From Calditrichales bacterium (GTDB lineage: Bacteria > Calditrichota > Calditrichia > Calditrichales > J004), in assembly GCA_015493745.1 (NCBI GenBank), contig WGCN01000197.1, positions 1 to 37,288 on the forward strand: 37,288 bases of DNA. Direction: 5' to 3'. Positions 8,214 through 16,646 of this stretch are shown one piece after another. Position numbers and translations under genes: made by a program. The notes beneath the pieces were generated by a model. The model saw only the letters and a list, made by a program, of their open reading frames with translations. It was not told the DNA's origin and did not search any database. Position 1 is the first letter of the stretch; every line of letters begins with the position of its first letter.

Positions 8214-10276
8214 CGGAATAACTCATCCTCACGTTCATCAAAAAAACCACGAGGCCAGGCCCGGGTAAATTCACCAGATTCATCCACCGGCAGACTGATA
8301 ACCTGCAAGCCTTTTTCATCTGGCTCAAACCAGTTAACGGAAAGCTGCTCCGGCTTGAGCCTGAAGGCTGTATCATGCAGATTCTCATTCGCGGTTTCCT
8401 CTATACGCCGCAGCATGCGCAAAATAAGATGTTCGCTATGGGTTTCCAGAATAAACAGACGTCCGGGCTTATCATTCACTGCGGCAATAAACAGGTCTCC
8501 CAGTTTCACCTGTATGGCCGGGTGTACATGAAGTTCCGGTTGTTCAATGGCCACCACTTTTTTATCCGGAGCCAGTGCGGCAACAATTATGGGCAAAATT
8601 TGCGAAATACCTATACCAATATCCTGTGGTGTAAGTTCAAGACCGGAAATCGGTTCGACAACCAAAAGCCGTTTTTTTATTGGCATGTTTCGAATCAGGG
8701 AAGCAACATCTTCAATATCATCAAGAACATTATTATTCATAAGGGCAATGTATAAAGGACCGGAGATATCCAGTTCCTTATACTCTTTCATATCAATTTC
8801 ATAGCCACTGTCAAGATAACCGCTCAACCATTCATTGACCTTTTCTATAAAACCCAAAGATGCCTTATGATAAAGGAAATCCCAGGCGCCCAGACCGGAT
8901 GCCCAGCGCGAAATATTATTTGTCAAACCGGGCTTATAGTGGCGTTCCAGCACTTCACGCATGGGGCCGATATATATCCACTCTTCCAGATAGTTTTTTA
9001 TCACCTCGCCGGGCCCGGTAACGACAGATGTCAGGAATTCCGGTATTAGCCAGTGGTATAATGGCTTATCCACCCAGTCTTCGGAATTTTTTTGAATGAG
9101 GGAATAATCCACGGGAAGCAATGTACCCCAGTCAGGAATAGCTATATTTTGATTTACTGGTAATACAGTATTCATATAATCTGTGCTAAATAATATTGTC
9201 ATAGCATCATAGAAAGCTATTCTGGGGGATTCCCAATCTTCCTGATTAAAAAATTTATCTGAAAAAACAGGATGAGCCATATTAATATTTTCAATGGTAT
9301 GGAATAGTTTGTTTTTGGCAACAGACGATAGATTTATGGTTGCGAACTCCTTGTCATTTATTCCTGTTTTATAATAGGAAACAAGCGGCTCCTCCCGTTC
9401 AAAATTCCATTCGATTTTAATTTCTATGAATATGAAACGGGTAGCTTCATAAAAGTAGTCTATAACCTCTCTCTCGCCCCGGTGAATCGGCGAATCCTCA
9501 TTTACACCTGTTTCAGGCTCATCACCTTCGAGATAGAAAGAGACCGGGTTATAGGAGGGAATATCCTTCCAGGCCACTTCCAGTTCTAAACGCATGATGA
9601 TGGACTTGGTTAGGTCGTGTTTATGTACCAGGTTCTTAAAACCGCCCAGATCTATTGAGGTCCCGCCCAGTTGAGTGCTGTCAGGATTAATGTTTTTATT
9701 GACAAAGATTTCCCTCAAATAATGCAAGGCCCTAATAAAAGCACTTTTACCCGCTGAGTTGGGGCCAAAAAACAAGGTTACCGGACTTATGGCTATGGTT
9801 ACCGGTTCCTTAACAGACATAAAGTTCTGAAGGGTAAGGCTTCTTAACATGGTATGCTTGACAGGCGGAAGAATAGTAATCCCTTCTTTTTTAAGCAATG
9901 CGTAAATATCTTTTACAAGATTGTTGAATTTCTTTGGTTCATATTCGCGTAACTCTTCCTTCCCTTTTCTTATAGCAAGGATCAGCTTCCCTTTTGAAGA
10001 AAGACCAATACTAAACATTATATCTCCGGGCTTGTCCCTGCAAAGTGAGCTACTCCGGGATACGGAGACGTCACATAGAATATTATCCGGATCCCCGGGA
10101 TCATGGGTAAAAGGAAGCCTGTCATAATCAATATGCAGCCTGTAATATAGCTTTTCAAGATCATAGGGCACCCAGGAAAAAGAACTTTCATTAAAGTTAT
10201 TACGGGAAAACAGTACCTTAAACCGTTCACTTATTTGCTTTTCACTTTCTGATAATCTTGTATTAAATGTATTCAC
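8210..10276 (-). CDS. DUF3696-type AAA/ABC-like ATPase with N-terminal extension
   Basis: A 688-aa SMC/ABC-like ATPase. Residues 1-140 are an extension without recognised homology. The ATPase starts at about 143 with LRSLTLQNFMSVKEP, followed by Walker A GPNSAGKS (171-178). An insertion of roughly 350 residues follows. The C-terminal half has DIGIGISQILPI (the DUF3696/AAA_21 signature-like helix), Walker B VVAIEQPELHVHP (about 575-586) and the switch ILETHSEHLILR (609-620). The family is widespread beside nucleases in defence islands, where ATP hydrolysis is thought to gate effector activity, as in OLD-, Gabija-, PARIS- and Septu-type systems. Here the neighbours are an HNH nuclease (8 bp before) and a PLD-like protein (4-nt overlap). 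GTG start after two AGGAT sequences. The ATPase call is firm; the system role is inference. Confidence 0.85.
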   Translation of the reverse strand: MNTFNTRLSESEKQISERFKVLFSRNNFNESSFSWVPYDLEKLYYRLHIDYDRLPFTHDPGDPDNILCDVSVSRSSSLCRDKPGDIMFSIGLSSKGKLILAIRKGKEELREYEPKKFNNLVKDIYALLKKEGITILPPVKHTMLRSLTLQNFMSVKEPVTIAISPVTLFFGPNSAGKSAFIRALHYLREIFVNKNINPDSTQLGGTSIDLGGFKNLVHKHDLTKSIIMRLELEVAWKDIPSYNPVSFYLEGDEPETGVNEDSPIHRGEREVIDYFYEATRFIFIEIKIEWNFEREEPLVSYYKTGINDKEFATINLSSVAKNKLFHTIENINMAHPVFSDKFFNQEDWESPRIAFYDAMTILFSTDYMNTVLPVNQNIAIPDWGTLLPVDYSLIQKNSEDWVDKPLYHWLIPEFLTSVVTGPGEVIKNYLEEWIYIGPMREVLERHYKPGLTNNISRWASGLGAWDFLYHKASLGFIEKVNEWLSGYLDSGYEIDMKEYKELDISGPLYIALMNNNVLDDIEDVASLIRNMPIKKRLLVVEPISGLELTPQDIGIGISQILPIIVAALAPDKKVVAIEQPELHVHPAIQVKLGDLFIAAVNDKPGRLFILETHSEHLILRMLRRIEETANENLHDTAFRLKPEQLSVNWFEPDEKGLQVISLPVDESGEFTRAWPRGFFDEREDELFR

Positions 10277-10284
10277 CGCTATCC

Positions 10285-11124
10285 TTATCCTTTATAGATG
10301 TTTTGGTTATGGTACTCTATAAACTCAGGATCTATGCTGTGCCGGGAAAACTTAAACCCGTTCGGATCAAGAGGGATAATGCCATAATCCAGTCGGGCAT
10401 GGTCATTGGGACAGACGATGATCAGGTTTTCTACCGCATCCGGTCCTTCATGGCTATTCCCCAAGGGTTTAATGTGGTGTGCTTCGATATAGAGCTTTCC
10501 ATTTGGGAGTTGCATATCAAGACCGCAGATTTGACACTTATAGTCATATATTTCTTTCAATCTTCTTGATACGTTTGTATCCCGAATAAATCTAGAAACT
10601 TCTGTTTTATATTTTTCAGGTTTATCATAATCTACAGATTGCTTATCTAAACTTCGGTGAAATACACTATCTTCCTCAACAACTGCTTGCTTCTTAGTAG
10701 CAACATATCTTATTTTTAGCTCAAGCTTTTTGCTTAAATAAGGAAAAATTTCCGTTTTAAGTTTATCCAAATCCTGTAAATCATAGGTATATTCGGGGTC
10801 CGGTTTTTTTGGCTCACCTTTGATATAAGTTTTAATTTTTAATTTGCGTTTTGACCTTTGCCCCGCTAGCCTCCACGTCATTAAAATATTTCCTGTAGTT
10901 TCCTTATCGCTTCCTTTAAAGGCATAAGTATTATTTTTATAGAACTTACAAAGTACTCTTTTTACATCTGACTGGTTCTCCGGTAAAGGATGAATCCCGA
11001 AATTTGCATTTAGTACATCAAAAATTTTTCTTAACTGAACTATTTCTTCATTCGAGGCTTTTTTGTGGCTAGAAAGACGTTCATTTAATACATATTCGGA
11101 ACGTCGTTTATATTGATCATCCAT
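10285..11124 (-). CDS. HNH endonuclease with unknown N-terminal domain
   Basis: A 279-aa protein with a C-terminal HNH nuclease: zinc cysteines C197 and C200 (CQIC) and C238, catalytic EAHHIKPLG (H216, H217), N233 in ENLIIVC, and NDHARLDYG (H242). All core residues are present, so it is probably active on DNA. The RFIRDTNVSRRLKEIYDYKCQICG lead-in is typical of stand-alone HNH restriction-type enzymes. Residues 1-170 are lysine-rich and unrecognised, and could sense DNA or interact with the ATPase. It is not Cap5, where HNH is N-terminal and fused to SAVED. It lies 9 bp after the CD-NTase gene and 8 bp before the ATPase gene; AGGAA precedes the ATG. It could serve the CBASS as a second effector or, more likely, form a nuclease-ATPase pair with the next gene. 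The gene is visibly AT-rich compared with the flanking housekeeping genes. Confidence 0.82.
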   Translation of the reverse strand: MDDQYKRRSEYVLNERLSSHKKASNEEIVQLRKIFDVLNANFGIHPLPENQSDVKRVLCKFYKNNTYAFKGSDKETTGNILMTWRLAGQRSKRKLKIKTYIKGEPKKPDPEYTYDLQDLDKLKTEIFPYLSKKLELKIRYVATKKQAVVEEDSVFHRSLDKQSVDYDKPEKYKTEVSRFIRDTNVSRRLKEIYDYKCQICGLDMQLPNGKLYIEAHHIKPLGNSHEGPDAVENLIIVCPNDHARLDYGIIPLDPNGFKFSRHSIDPEFIEYHNQNIYKG

Positions 11125-11133
11125 TTATTATTC

Positions 11134-12483
11134 CTAACTTTCTCTAATATTAATATAAAATTTTCCACTTTTAGCAATACAAATTTCATCTTTCACAATA
11201 AAACACTCAATCCAATGGCGGCCGGTATATTCGGTACTTTCCCAATGAGGACTACCGCCGGGAAAAATTTTTCCACGTAAATCCTCTTTTTCTTTTGCCT
11301 CCCTACCGGTATTAACTACCTGCCAATGTATTTCATAGGGTTCGCGAATGCTTGTGTTTATATAAAATTTAATATTAAGTTTTTTAGATAATGCTCTTCC
11401 GTCACTATTAATTCCACCCAATCTTTTATATTTATTTTCATCATATATATAAGCATCTATTCTCATCTTATGATTTAGTAATAAAGGCCATGGTGGTTGT
11501 TGACAATGACTTGGAACGCTTCCCTGCAACTCCCGACTCGATTTAGCAGCTTCTTTCGTTACTTCAGAGGCAAACTCATCGCCGAAAACGTTTTGCCATT
11601 TTTTAGCACTTTCAACCTTATCCTCTTCGTCATAAGCATCATTTATTCTCTCCGTGTATAAATTTATTTTTTCTCTGAAATTGGTATAAATGTCCTGATC
11701 CCAGTGCCGTGTAAACGTTTCTGTTTCCAAACTTGGATTGGTAATTTCAGGTAGAATAGGATTAACTTGCAGAAATGCATCCATGCGATTAAATATTGTT
11801 TTTAATGATGTCGGTAAATCCGGATAATCTTCATCTTTATTGTCGCCTAAAAGAAAATCGTCATTCACCTGCATTCCAAGTAAAGTCGTTAACAAAATGG
11901 ATTTTACCGAGAAGTTCCCTTTTATATCACGCAGATATTTAGCGAGTTTCACAACCTTTATCAGATTATTATTTCCAGTATACTTATTTTTATCCAGGAA
12001 CCACTTTGTATAACCCTCGGGATTCGTTTCTTCAAACACATTTTCGATACGGTTGCATACTTTTAATTCTGTACCCCAGAAACCACCATCTTCAAATATG
12101 GGCACGATATCGATATGAAACTCATCCGCGTAATCCAAAGTAACACATCTTGTTCCTCTACTGGTTTTATCTATGTAAGTATCACTTGAACGAAATAATG
12201 AATAAAGCTTTGAGATATAATCTTTTGCTTCCCAGCCATCTACTTTTTCCATAAATAAGAGAACATCGGCATCAAATTCAGGCTTTTTATCGGATGGTTT
12301 AATGATCGTTTTATGCGCCCATGAACCCTGTTTTTTTGTTTCTTCAAAATAATCTTTAAATGTATCCGAATTTTTTATGAATTTGGTAATTGCTTCCACT
12401 CTGCTGTTGAGATTAACTATGCGCGTCTTATTCAGATTAACGGTTTGTTTTAAAAAAGCTTCAAAATACTTTATCAATTTCAT
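11134..12483 (-). CDS. CBASS CD-NTase with C-terminal AGS-C-like sensor domain
   Basis: A 449-aa cGAS/DncV-like nucleotidyltransferase (CdnX type). The active site is visible: QGSWAHKT (G53-S54), then EFDADVLLF with D71 and D73, and a third aspartate in FHIDIVPIF (D125). Residues 130-315 form the helical OAS1-like core (KWFLDKNKYTGNN..., VKVVKLAKYLRD). From about 320, a segment with INTSIREPYEIHWQVVNTG and the RHWIECFIV strand matches the AGS-C sensor domain known fused to or beside SMODS nucleotidyltransferases. In CBASS, phage infection triggers synthesis of a cyclic oligonucleotide that activates the effector. The start overlaps the patatin stop (ATGA), so effector and synthase are coupled. 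No Cap2/Cap3 ubiquitin-like or HORMA/TRIP13 genes are nearby, making this a minimal (type I) CBASS. The product nucleotide cannot be read from sequence. Confidence 0.87.
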   Translation of the reverse strand: MKLIKYFEAFLKQTVNLNKTRIVNLNSRVEAITKFIKNSDTFKDYFEETKKQGSWAHKTIIKPSDKKPEFDADVLLFMEKVDGWEAKDYISKLYSLFRSSDTYIDKTSRGTRCVTLDYADEFHIDIVPIFEDGGFWGTELKVCNRIENVFEETNPEGYTKWFLDKNKYTGNNNLIKVVKLAKYLRDIKGNFSVKSILLTTLLGMQVNDDFLLGDNKDEDYPDLPTSLKTIFNRMDAFLQVNPILPEITNPSLETETFTRHWDQDIYTNFREKINLYTERINDAYDEEDKVESAKKWQNVFGDEFASEVTKEAAKSSRELQGSVPSHCQQPPWPLLLNHKMRIDAYIYDENKYKRLGGINSDGRALSKKLNIKFYINTSIREPYEIHWQVVNTGREAKEKEDLRGKIFPGGSPHWESTEYTGRHWIECFIVKDEICIAKSGKFYINIRES

Positions 12484-13382
12484 GACGAACTTTCCAAAAA
12501 TTCTTTTAATGTTCTTGAATGATAGGTAAATTTTTCATCTGCTCTGGATTTTAAATCATCCATTTGCCTGATATCATCCAAAGGTAACCGTTTATCGCTA
12601 TCAAAGTTTATCCGCAATAATTGATTCTCTTTTAGAAGTAAACTGCTGATGTTTTGCGCGTTCTGTGATTGCAGGTTGAGCACTAATTCAAAAAATTGTT
12701 TATGTTTCCAGCGCGTTAGCATCCCCCATCCTAAAATGGATTTTCTCATTGAGTAATATTTCCTGGAATTGCCTGTGCCAATGCTTAATATTTTCAGCTC
12801 ATTGATATTCTTTTCCAATCGTGTGAGTGCTTCGATAACAGCAATCAGAGTTGGATTATTTGCCCAAAGCCCGCCATCGGACAACAAATATTCGTTTACG
12901 CGGTAAGGATCGAAAAAGGTGGGCGCCGCGCAGGAAGCCAGAACAGCGTCTTGAATCTTTATTTTATTATCCCGGACAAAATCAGAAGAATATTTGGATT
13001 TAAAAACAAATACATTTCCGGTTCCAATATTGGTTGCCGGAATGAGAAGCTTTGTCTCTGTATCGGATAAAGTTTGGTCTTTAAATGCCTCGTTAAGTTT
13101 CTCTCTGAGTTCTTTATTTTTATAGCGGCTTGCCAATAAACCTAACCGGTGAAGAATTCTCTTTTTAAAGATTAACGGCGATATTTCCTGATACAACGCT
13201 ACAATTTTATCTATAGGATAATTGACAGCAAGGCCGGCCGCGATAATGGAACCTGTACTGGTTCCGGCAATCAGGTCGAAGTATTCAGTAAAGTTTATTT
13301 TAAATTCTTCCTGAATGCGTTTTAAAACATGGGCAGCAAAGATGCCCCGTATACCGCCACCGTCTATTGTTAATATATGCAT
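12480..13382 (-). CDS. capV: Patatin-like phospholipase, CBASS effector (CapV-like)
   Basis: A 300-aa patatin-fold serine hydrolase. The oxyanion loop DGGGIRG is at 7-13, the nucleophile elbow GTSTG at 40-44 (S42), and the catalytic aspartate in SDGGLWANNP (D169). The Ser-Asp dyad is complete. CapV proteins are activated by a cyclic dinucleotide made by the neighbouring CD-NTase and then degrade membrane phospholipids, killing the infected cell. No signal peptide is present, consistent with a cytoplasmic effector acting on the inner membrane. The gene starts 5 bp after hsdS and its stop overlaps the CD-NTase start. The gene symbol is by analogy with CBASS nomenclature; the fold and catalytic residues are seen directly. 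Confidence 0.87.
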   Translation of the reverse strand: MHILTIDGGGIRGIFAAHVLKRIQEEFKINFTEYFDLIAGTSTGSIIAAGLAVNYPIDKIVALYQEISPLIFKKRILHRLGLLASRYKNKELREKLNEAFKDQTLSDTETKLLIPATNIGTGNVFVFKSKYSSDFVRDNKIKIQDAVLASCAAPTFFDPYRVNEYLLSDGGLWANNPTLIAVIEALTRLEKNINELKILSIGTGNSRKYYSMRKSILGWGMLTRWKHKQFFELVLNLQSQNAQNISSLLLKENQLLRINFDSDKRLPLDDIRQMDDLKSRADEKFTYHSRTLKEFLESSS

Positions 13383-13387
13383 TACTC

Positions 13388-14599
13388 TTACAACTCCCCG
13401 CGAAAAGCGCGCTGGACTAATGAGTTGAATAGATTGTCCATTTGATTCAAGCTAGCTCGTACCTTTGCTTGTAGTTCTTTCACGTTTAATACACTTTTTT
13501 CATAGACATTTTGTAGATCCACTGGCGGTAATAGTACTTGCAGATTTTTTAATGCAACAATTTTTAGCTCAGCAAAGGTGGTACCAGAAGCAATATTTTC
13601 GTAATTGGCAAGAAACATTTGTTTAAGAAAATACTTCAGGTACAGACTGCTAATTTTTGTTTGGTCTACTTTAATCCATAGCACCCTACCATCTTTGAAA
13701 TAAAATGGACTATTATCCACTACTCTATAAATTCTACCATCTGGACATATTGAAGGCATTAAAAGATCACCTTTCTGAGGCACACCTGTTTGTGCTTTAA
13801 GTTCCTCATAATGTTTTTCAGTAATAAATAATGAAGGACATATTGGAAGTTCCTCACCTAACTTACCTACTTCAGTTCCTCTATAAAAAGGAACTCCTGA
13901 ATCCACTAATTCATTAACAAAAACACGTTTGCTTGACCCAACACCACAAAGCGCCCCTAATTTAACTTCCTCCCACCCCTTCGGATTCGTCACCGGATCC
14001 CCAAACATATCCAAAAACACCGAGCGTAAAAACTCATCCAACAGGCGGATGGACTCGCGGCGCTTTTGGCGCAGGGCGTCGGCCTTGTCCAGAATAGCGG
14101 CAATGCGTTTTTGCTCCTCCAGTGGGGGAAGGGGGATTTTTTGGTTTAAATATAATGTGATGTTTAGATTTCTAAGTCCACTAGTTGTATTATTTATCCT
14201 TTTTAAAACATGTTTTCCATATGAGGAAGTTAACCAATAATAAAGCCATTTGTAATAGACTTTATTCTTATTTGGTCTTAAGCGTAACATGAAATTAGAA
14301 AAATAGTATTTTTTATTTAACTCTGGTGAGAAAAAAATACCACACTTACCTATTAGTTCAGGACTACCACTTGATTTTGTAATAAGGATATCACCATCTA
14401 AAAGTTCTTTTCTAACTTTATCTTTTTCAGGTATCCTAATTAAGGCAGGATTGTTATAATATAATTTATTCTCATATATATCTGAACTTCTTAAAACTGG
14501 TTGTCCATTATCGTCTCTTTCTCCCCAAGTTCCACTATCTGAAATATCCAAGACTTCTTTAAGTCTTACATTTTTATATTTTGACTCTAAAATGTTCAT
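13388..14599 (-). CDS. hsdS: Type I restriction-modification specificity subunit
   Basis: A 403-aa HsdS with the usual two target-recognition domains separated by a conserved helical spacer. TRD1 is roughly residues 1-150. The spacer contains [20 protein letters not shown] and continues to [13 protein letters not shown] near residue 197. TRD2 spans about 205-360, and a second helical region ends in [12 protein letters not shown]. The subunit directs both methylation and cleavage to a bipartite DNA site. Base use is mosaic: the DNA encoding the conserved spacer (about 13960-14130) is GC-rich while both TRD segments are strikingly AT-rich, which points to TRD exchange. The ATG overlaps the hsdM stop as ATGA. 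Confidence 0.95.
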   Translation of the reverse strand: MNILESKYKNVRLKEVLDISDSGTWGERDDNGQPVLRSSDIYENKLYYNNPALIRIPEKDKVRKELLDGDILITKSSGSPELIGKCGIFFSPELNKKYYFSNFMLRLRPNKNKVYYKWLYYWLTSSYGKHVLKRINNTTSGLRNLNITLYLNQKIPLPPLEEQKRIAAILDKADALRQKRRESIRLLDEFLRSVFLDMFGDPVTNPKGWEEVKLGALCGVGSSKRVFVNELVDSGVPFYRGTEVGKLGEELPICPSLFITEKHYEELKAQTGVPQKGDLLMPSICPDGRIYRVVDNSPFYFKDGRVLWIKVDQTKISSLYLKYFLKQMFLANYENIASGTTFAELKIVALKNLQVLLPPVDLQNVYEKSVLNVKELQAKVRASLNQMDNLFNSLVQRAFRGEL

Positions 14600-16101
14600 T
14601 TCAACATACTTTCTAATTCACTAATTTCCCTCTGAATTTCAGTTTCAATGTTTTTAATATTATTTAAAATCTTTTGGGGCTCTTCATATTCCTCTTCTTC
14701 ATACACAATCTCTTTATAGCGGTTAATGGACAGGTCGTAATTGTTTTCGCGGATTTCATCCGCCGGCACAAAAAAGTTTTTCTGCGTGCGGTCGTTGTCC
14801 TTTTGCGGGTCGCGCTGCTTCCATTTTTTTAAAGCGTCGGGCAGGTCGTTTTGCTCCACCGGCGTGCGTTTATCGTCCAGGGAATAGCCGTCGGCCTGCA
14901 CGTCGTAAAACCAGACGTTTTCTGTTGCGCCGCCTTTGGTAAAAATCACAATGGCCGTGGAAACGCCGGCATAGGGTTTAAACACACCGGAGGGCAGGGA
15001 AATAATGCCTTCCAACTGGTTTTCTTCAATAAGCGCTTTACGCAGGCTCACATGCGCTTTGGAAGCGCCGAACAATACGCCGTCCGGTACAATCACCGCG
15101 CAGCGCCCCCCCACGCGCAGCATGCGCAGCATCAGGACGATAAAAAGCAGCTCGGACTTCTTGGTTTTTACCCGCGCCGTCAGGCTTTCATCGATCACGT
15201 CCATGTCGATGGTGCCCTTGAAGGGCGGATTGGCCAGAATCACATCATAGTAATTTTCGCTTTCGTCGGGATATTTTTCGGCGAAAGCGCCGCTTAAGCT
15301 ATCCTGGTAGCGCACCGCCGGGTTATCGATGCCGTGCAGCAACAGATTCATGGCCCCGATGCGCAGCATGCTGCTATCAAACTCATAGCCGTGCAACAAA
15401 TCTGTTGCCACATGGTCAAGGTGCGGTTCCAGCAGATCGCCGCTATAATAAAGAGAACCGTCGTCCTGTTCTATTATCCCCGCCGGGGAACTGTATTTTT
15501 TAAATATATACAACAGGCTTTGCACCAAAAAGCCGGCGGTCCCCATGGCCGGATCGGCGATGCGTTCATCGGCGGCCGGGTCGGCAATGCGAACCATCAG
15601 TTCAATGATATGGCGCGGGGTGCGGAACTGTCCGGCAATACCGGCCGTGGTCAGCTTACTCAGCAGATACTCGTACAAGTCTCCCTTCACATCATCCTTT
15701 TCCAGGGGCAGGCGGTCAATCTCATCCACGGCGCTTTGCAGCAGACCCGGTTTTTGGATCATTAATTGCGCGTCCCGCATAAACCGCCCCAGAATGGAAT
15801 CACCGTTAACCACCTCGCGCAGCGAGGGAAAAACCTGGTCACGCACATGGATCAGCATGTCATCGGGATAGAGGTTTTTAAAATGGGACCAGCGCAGCTC
15901 TTCCCGCCCGGCAAAAAAGCCCTTGTATTCCCTGCCGGCAATGGCGGCCTTGCGTGTTTCACGCTGCTCGCGGATATCCAGCAGGCGGATAAACATTAAA
16001 AAAGTGATTTGCTCTATAACGGTTAATGGATTGGTGATACCCCCGGACCAGAAATTTTCCCACAGTTTATTGACGCGGCTTTTCAACTCATTGGAAATCA
16101 T
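14596..16101 (-). CDS. hsdM: Type I restriction-modification N6-adenine methyltransferase subunit
   Basis: A 501-aa HsdM. The N-terminal helical domain (1-130) is followed by [14 protein letters not shown] (158-170), the S-adenosylmethionine motif I as DPAMGTAGF (183-191, M and T replacing the commoner C and S), and the catalytic NPPF at 291-294. Motif spacing and length fit the family. The enzyme methylates adenine in the sequence chosen by HsdS and protects host DNA. AAGGAG precedes the ATG. It is separated from the upstream 132-aa gene by 93 bp that contain a hairpin and it overlaps hsdS by 4 nt. Confidence 0.95.
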   Translation of the reverse strand: MISNELKSRVNKLWENFWSGGITNPLTVIEQITFLMFIRLLDIREQRETRKAAIAGREYKGFFAGREELRWSHFKNLYPDDMLIHVRDQVFPSLREVVNGDSILGRFMRDAQLMIQKPGLLQSAVDEIDRLPLEKDDVKGDLYEYLLSKLTTAGIAGQFRTPRHIIELMVRIADPAADERIADPAMGTAGFLVQSLLYIFKKYSSPAGIIEQDDGSLYYSGDLLEPHLDHVATDLLHGYEFDSSMLRIGAMNLLLHGIDNPAVRYQDSLSGAFAEKYPDESENYYDVILANPPFKGTIDMDVIDESLTARVKTKKSELLFIVLMLRMLRVGGRCAVIVPDGVLFGASKAHVSLRKALIEENQLEGIISLPSGVFKPYAGVSTAIVIFTKGGATENVWFYDVQADGYSLDDKRTPVEQNDLPDALKKWKQRDPQKDNDRTQKNFFVPADEIRENNYDLSINRYKEIVYEEEEYEEPQKILNNIKNIETEIQREISELESMLK

Positions 16102-16136
16102 AATAAAAATATTCTCCTTTAATCGGCGGCTATTTC

Positions 16137-16166
16137 AAATAAACCGGCGTTTCCACCGGTTTATTT
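16137..16166. promoter_or_regulatory. Stem-loop in the gap before hsdM
   Basis: Arms AAATAAACCGG (16137-16147) and CCGGTTTATTT (16156-16166) pair perfectly over 11 bp around an 8-nt loop. In plus orientation it is followed by GATTTTTT and would look like a terminator, but no plus-strand gene ends here. On the transcribed minus strand it lies between the 132-aa gene and hsdM, so it may act as an RNA-processing or partial termination signal that lowers or protects the downstream message. Confidence 0.55.
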
Positions 16167-16194
16167 GATTTTTTAATACGGTTGGTCGGTCAAG

Positions 16195-16593
16195 CTAATA
16201 CTTATATGGGGCCAGTTTATTAAAAACATCCCTGGCAAAGGCCAGCACCCTGTCAGCATCAAAGCAGTGTATATTTATCTCCCGGTTGTTAAACAGGCCG
16301 TCGCCTGTTCCCGGCTCCCAGGAAACAAACCGGACATTCCTGAAAGTAACGGGTAAATCATGAACTTGAGCCTGTTCCAGGATTATCTTGTGACTAAAGT
16401 CAGCATACTCCTTCTGATCCACGATCAGCATATAAGGCCAATAAGCTTCGTACCGGTTTTCCAATCCGGATTGGCGCACCTCCTCCATGGAAGGAAAAAA
16501 CAAATCATCCCCGGCAAAATCCTTTTTATCGAGGAGGAACAAGCCGCTAAGAAAATCATTCGTGTTCAGTTCCGTCACCTTATTCAGCGTCAT
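16195..16593 (-). CDS. Unknown protein encoded between hsdR and hsdM
   Basis: 132 aa from the ATG at 16591-16593, chosen because AAAGGAG lies seven bases ahead of it. Longer in-frame starts (TTG at 16650, ATGs at 16629 and 16617) exist, and the TTG would overlap the hsdR stop, but none has such a site. The protein is soluble, acidic and has no motif I recognise. Aromatic-rich stretches (YEAYWPYMLIVDQKEYADF, VRFVSWEPGTGDG) suggest a compact alpha/beta fold. Its place inside the restriction operon suggests a control or immunity role, but nothing in the sequence proves it. Confidence 0.7.
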   Translation of the reverse strand: MTLNKVTELNTNDFLSGLFLLDKKDFAGDDLFFPSMEEVRQSGLENRYEAYWPYMLIVDQKEYADFSHKIILEQAQVHDLPVTFRNVRFVSWEPGTGDGLFNNREINIHCFDADRVLAFARDVFNKLAPYKY

Positions 16594-16600
16594 AACAATA

Positions 16601-16607
16601 CTCCTTT
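16601..16607 (-). promoter_or_regulatory. Shine-Dalgarno site that fixes the start of the 132-aa gene
   Basis: The minus strand reads AAAGGAG followed by TATTGTT and ATG, a near-ideal site at 7-nt spacing. It outranks the upstream TTG and ATG candidates. Confidence 0.7.
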
Positions 16608-16646
16608 GGTTAGTCATGTGATGTTTCATGTTAACAGACGGTTTCT

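Noticed and set aside
8210-11124. Naming the ATPase plus HNH pair as Septu (PtuAB).
   Set aside because: The ATPase is larger with an N-terminal extension, the gene order is HNH first, and a third PLD-like gene overlaps the ATPase. Only the general pairing agrees.
10285-11124. HNH protein as the CBASS effector Cap5.
   Set aside because: Cap5 has an N-terminal HNH and a C-terminal SAVED domain. Here HNH is C-terminal and no SAVED features are visible.
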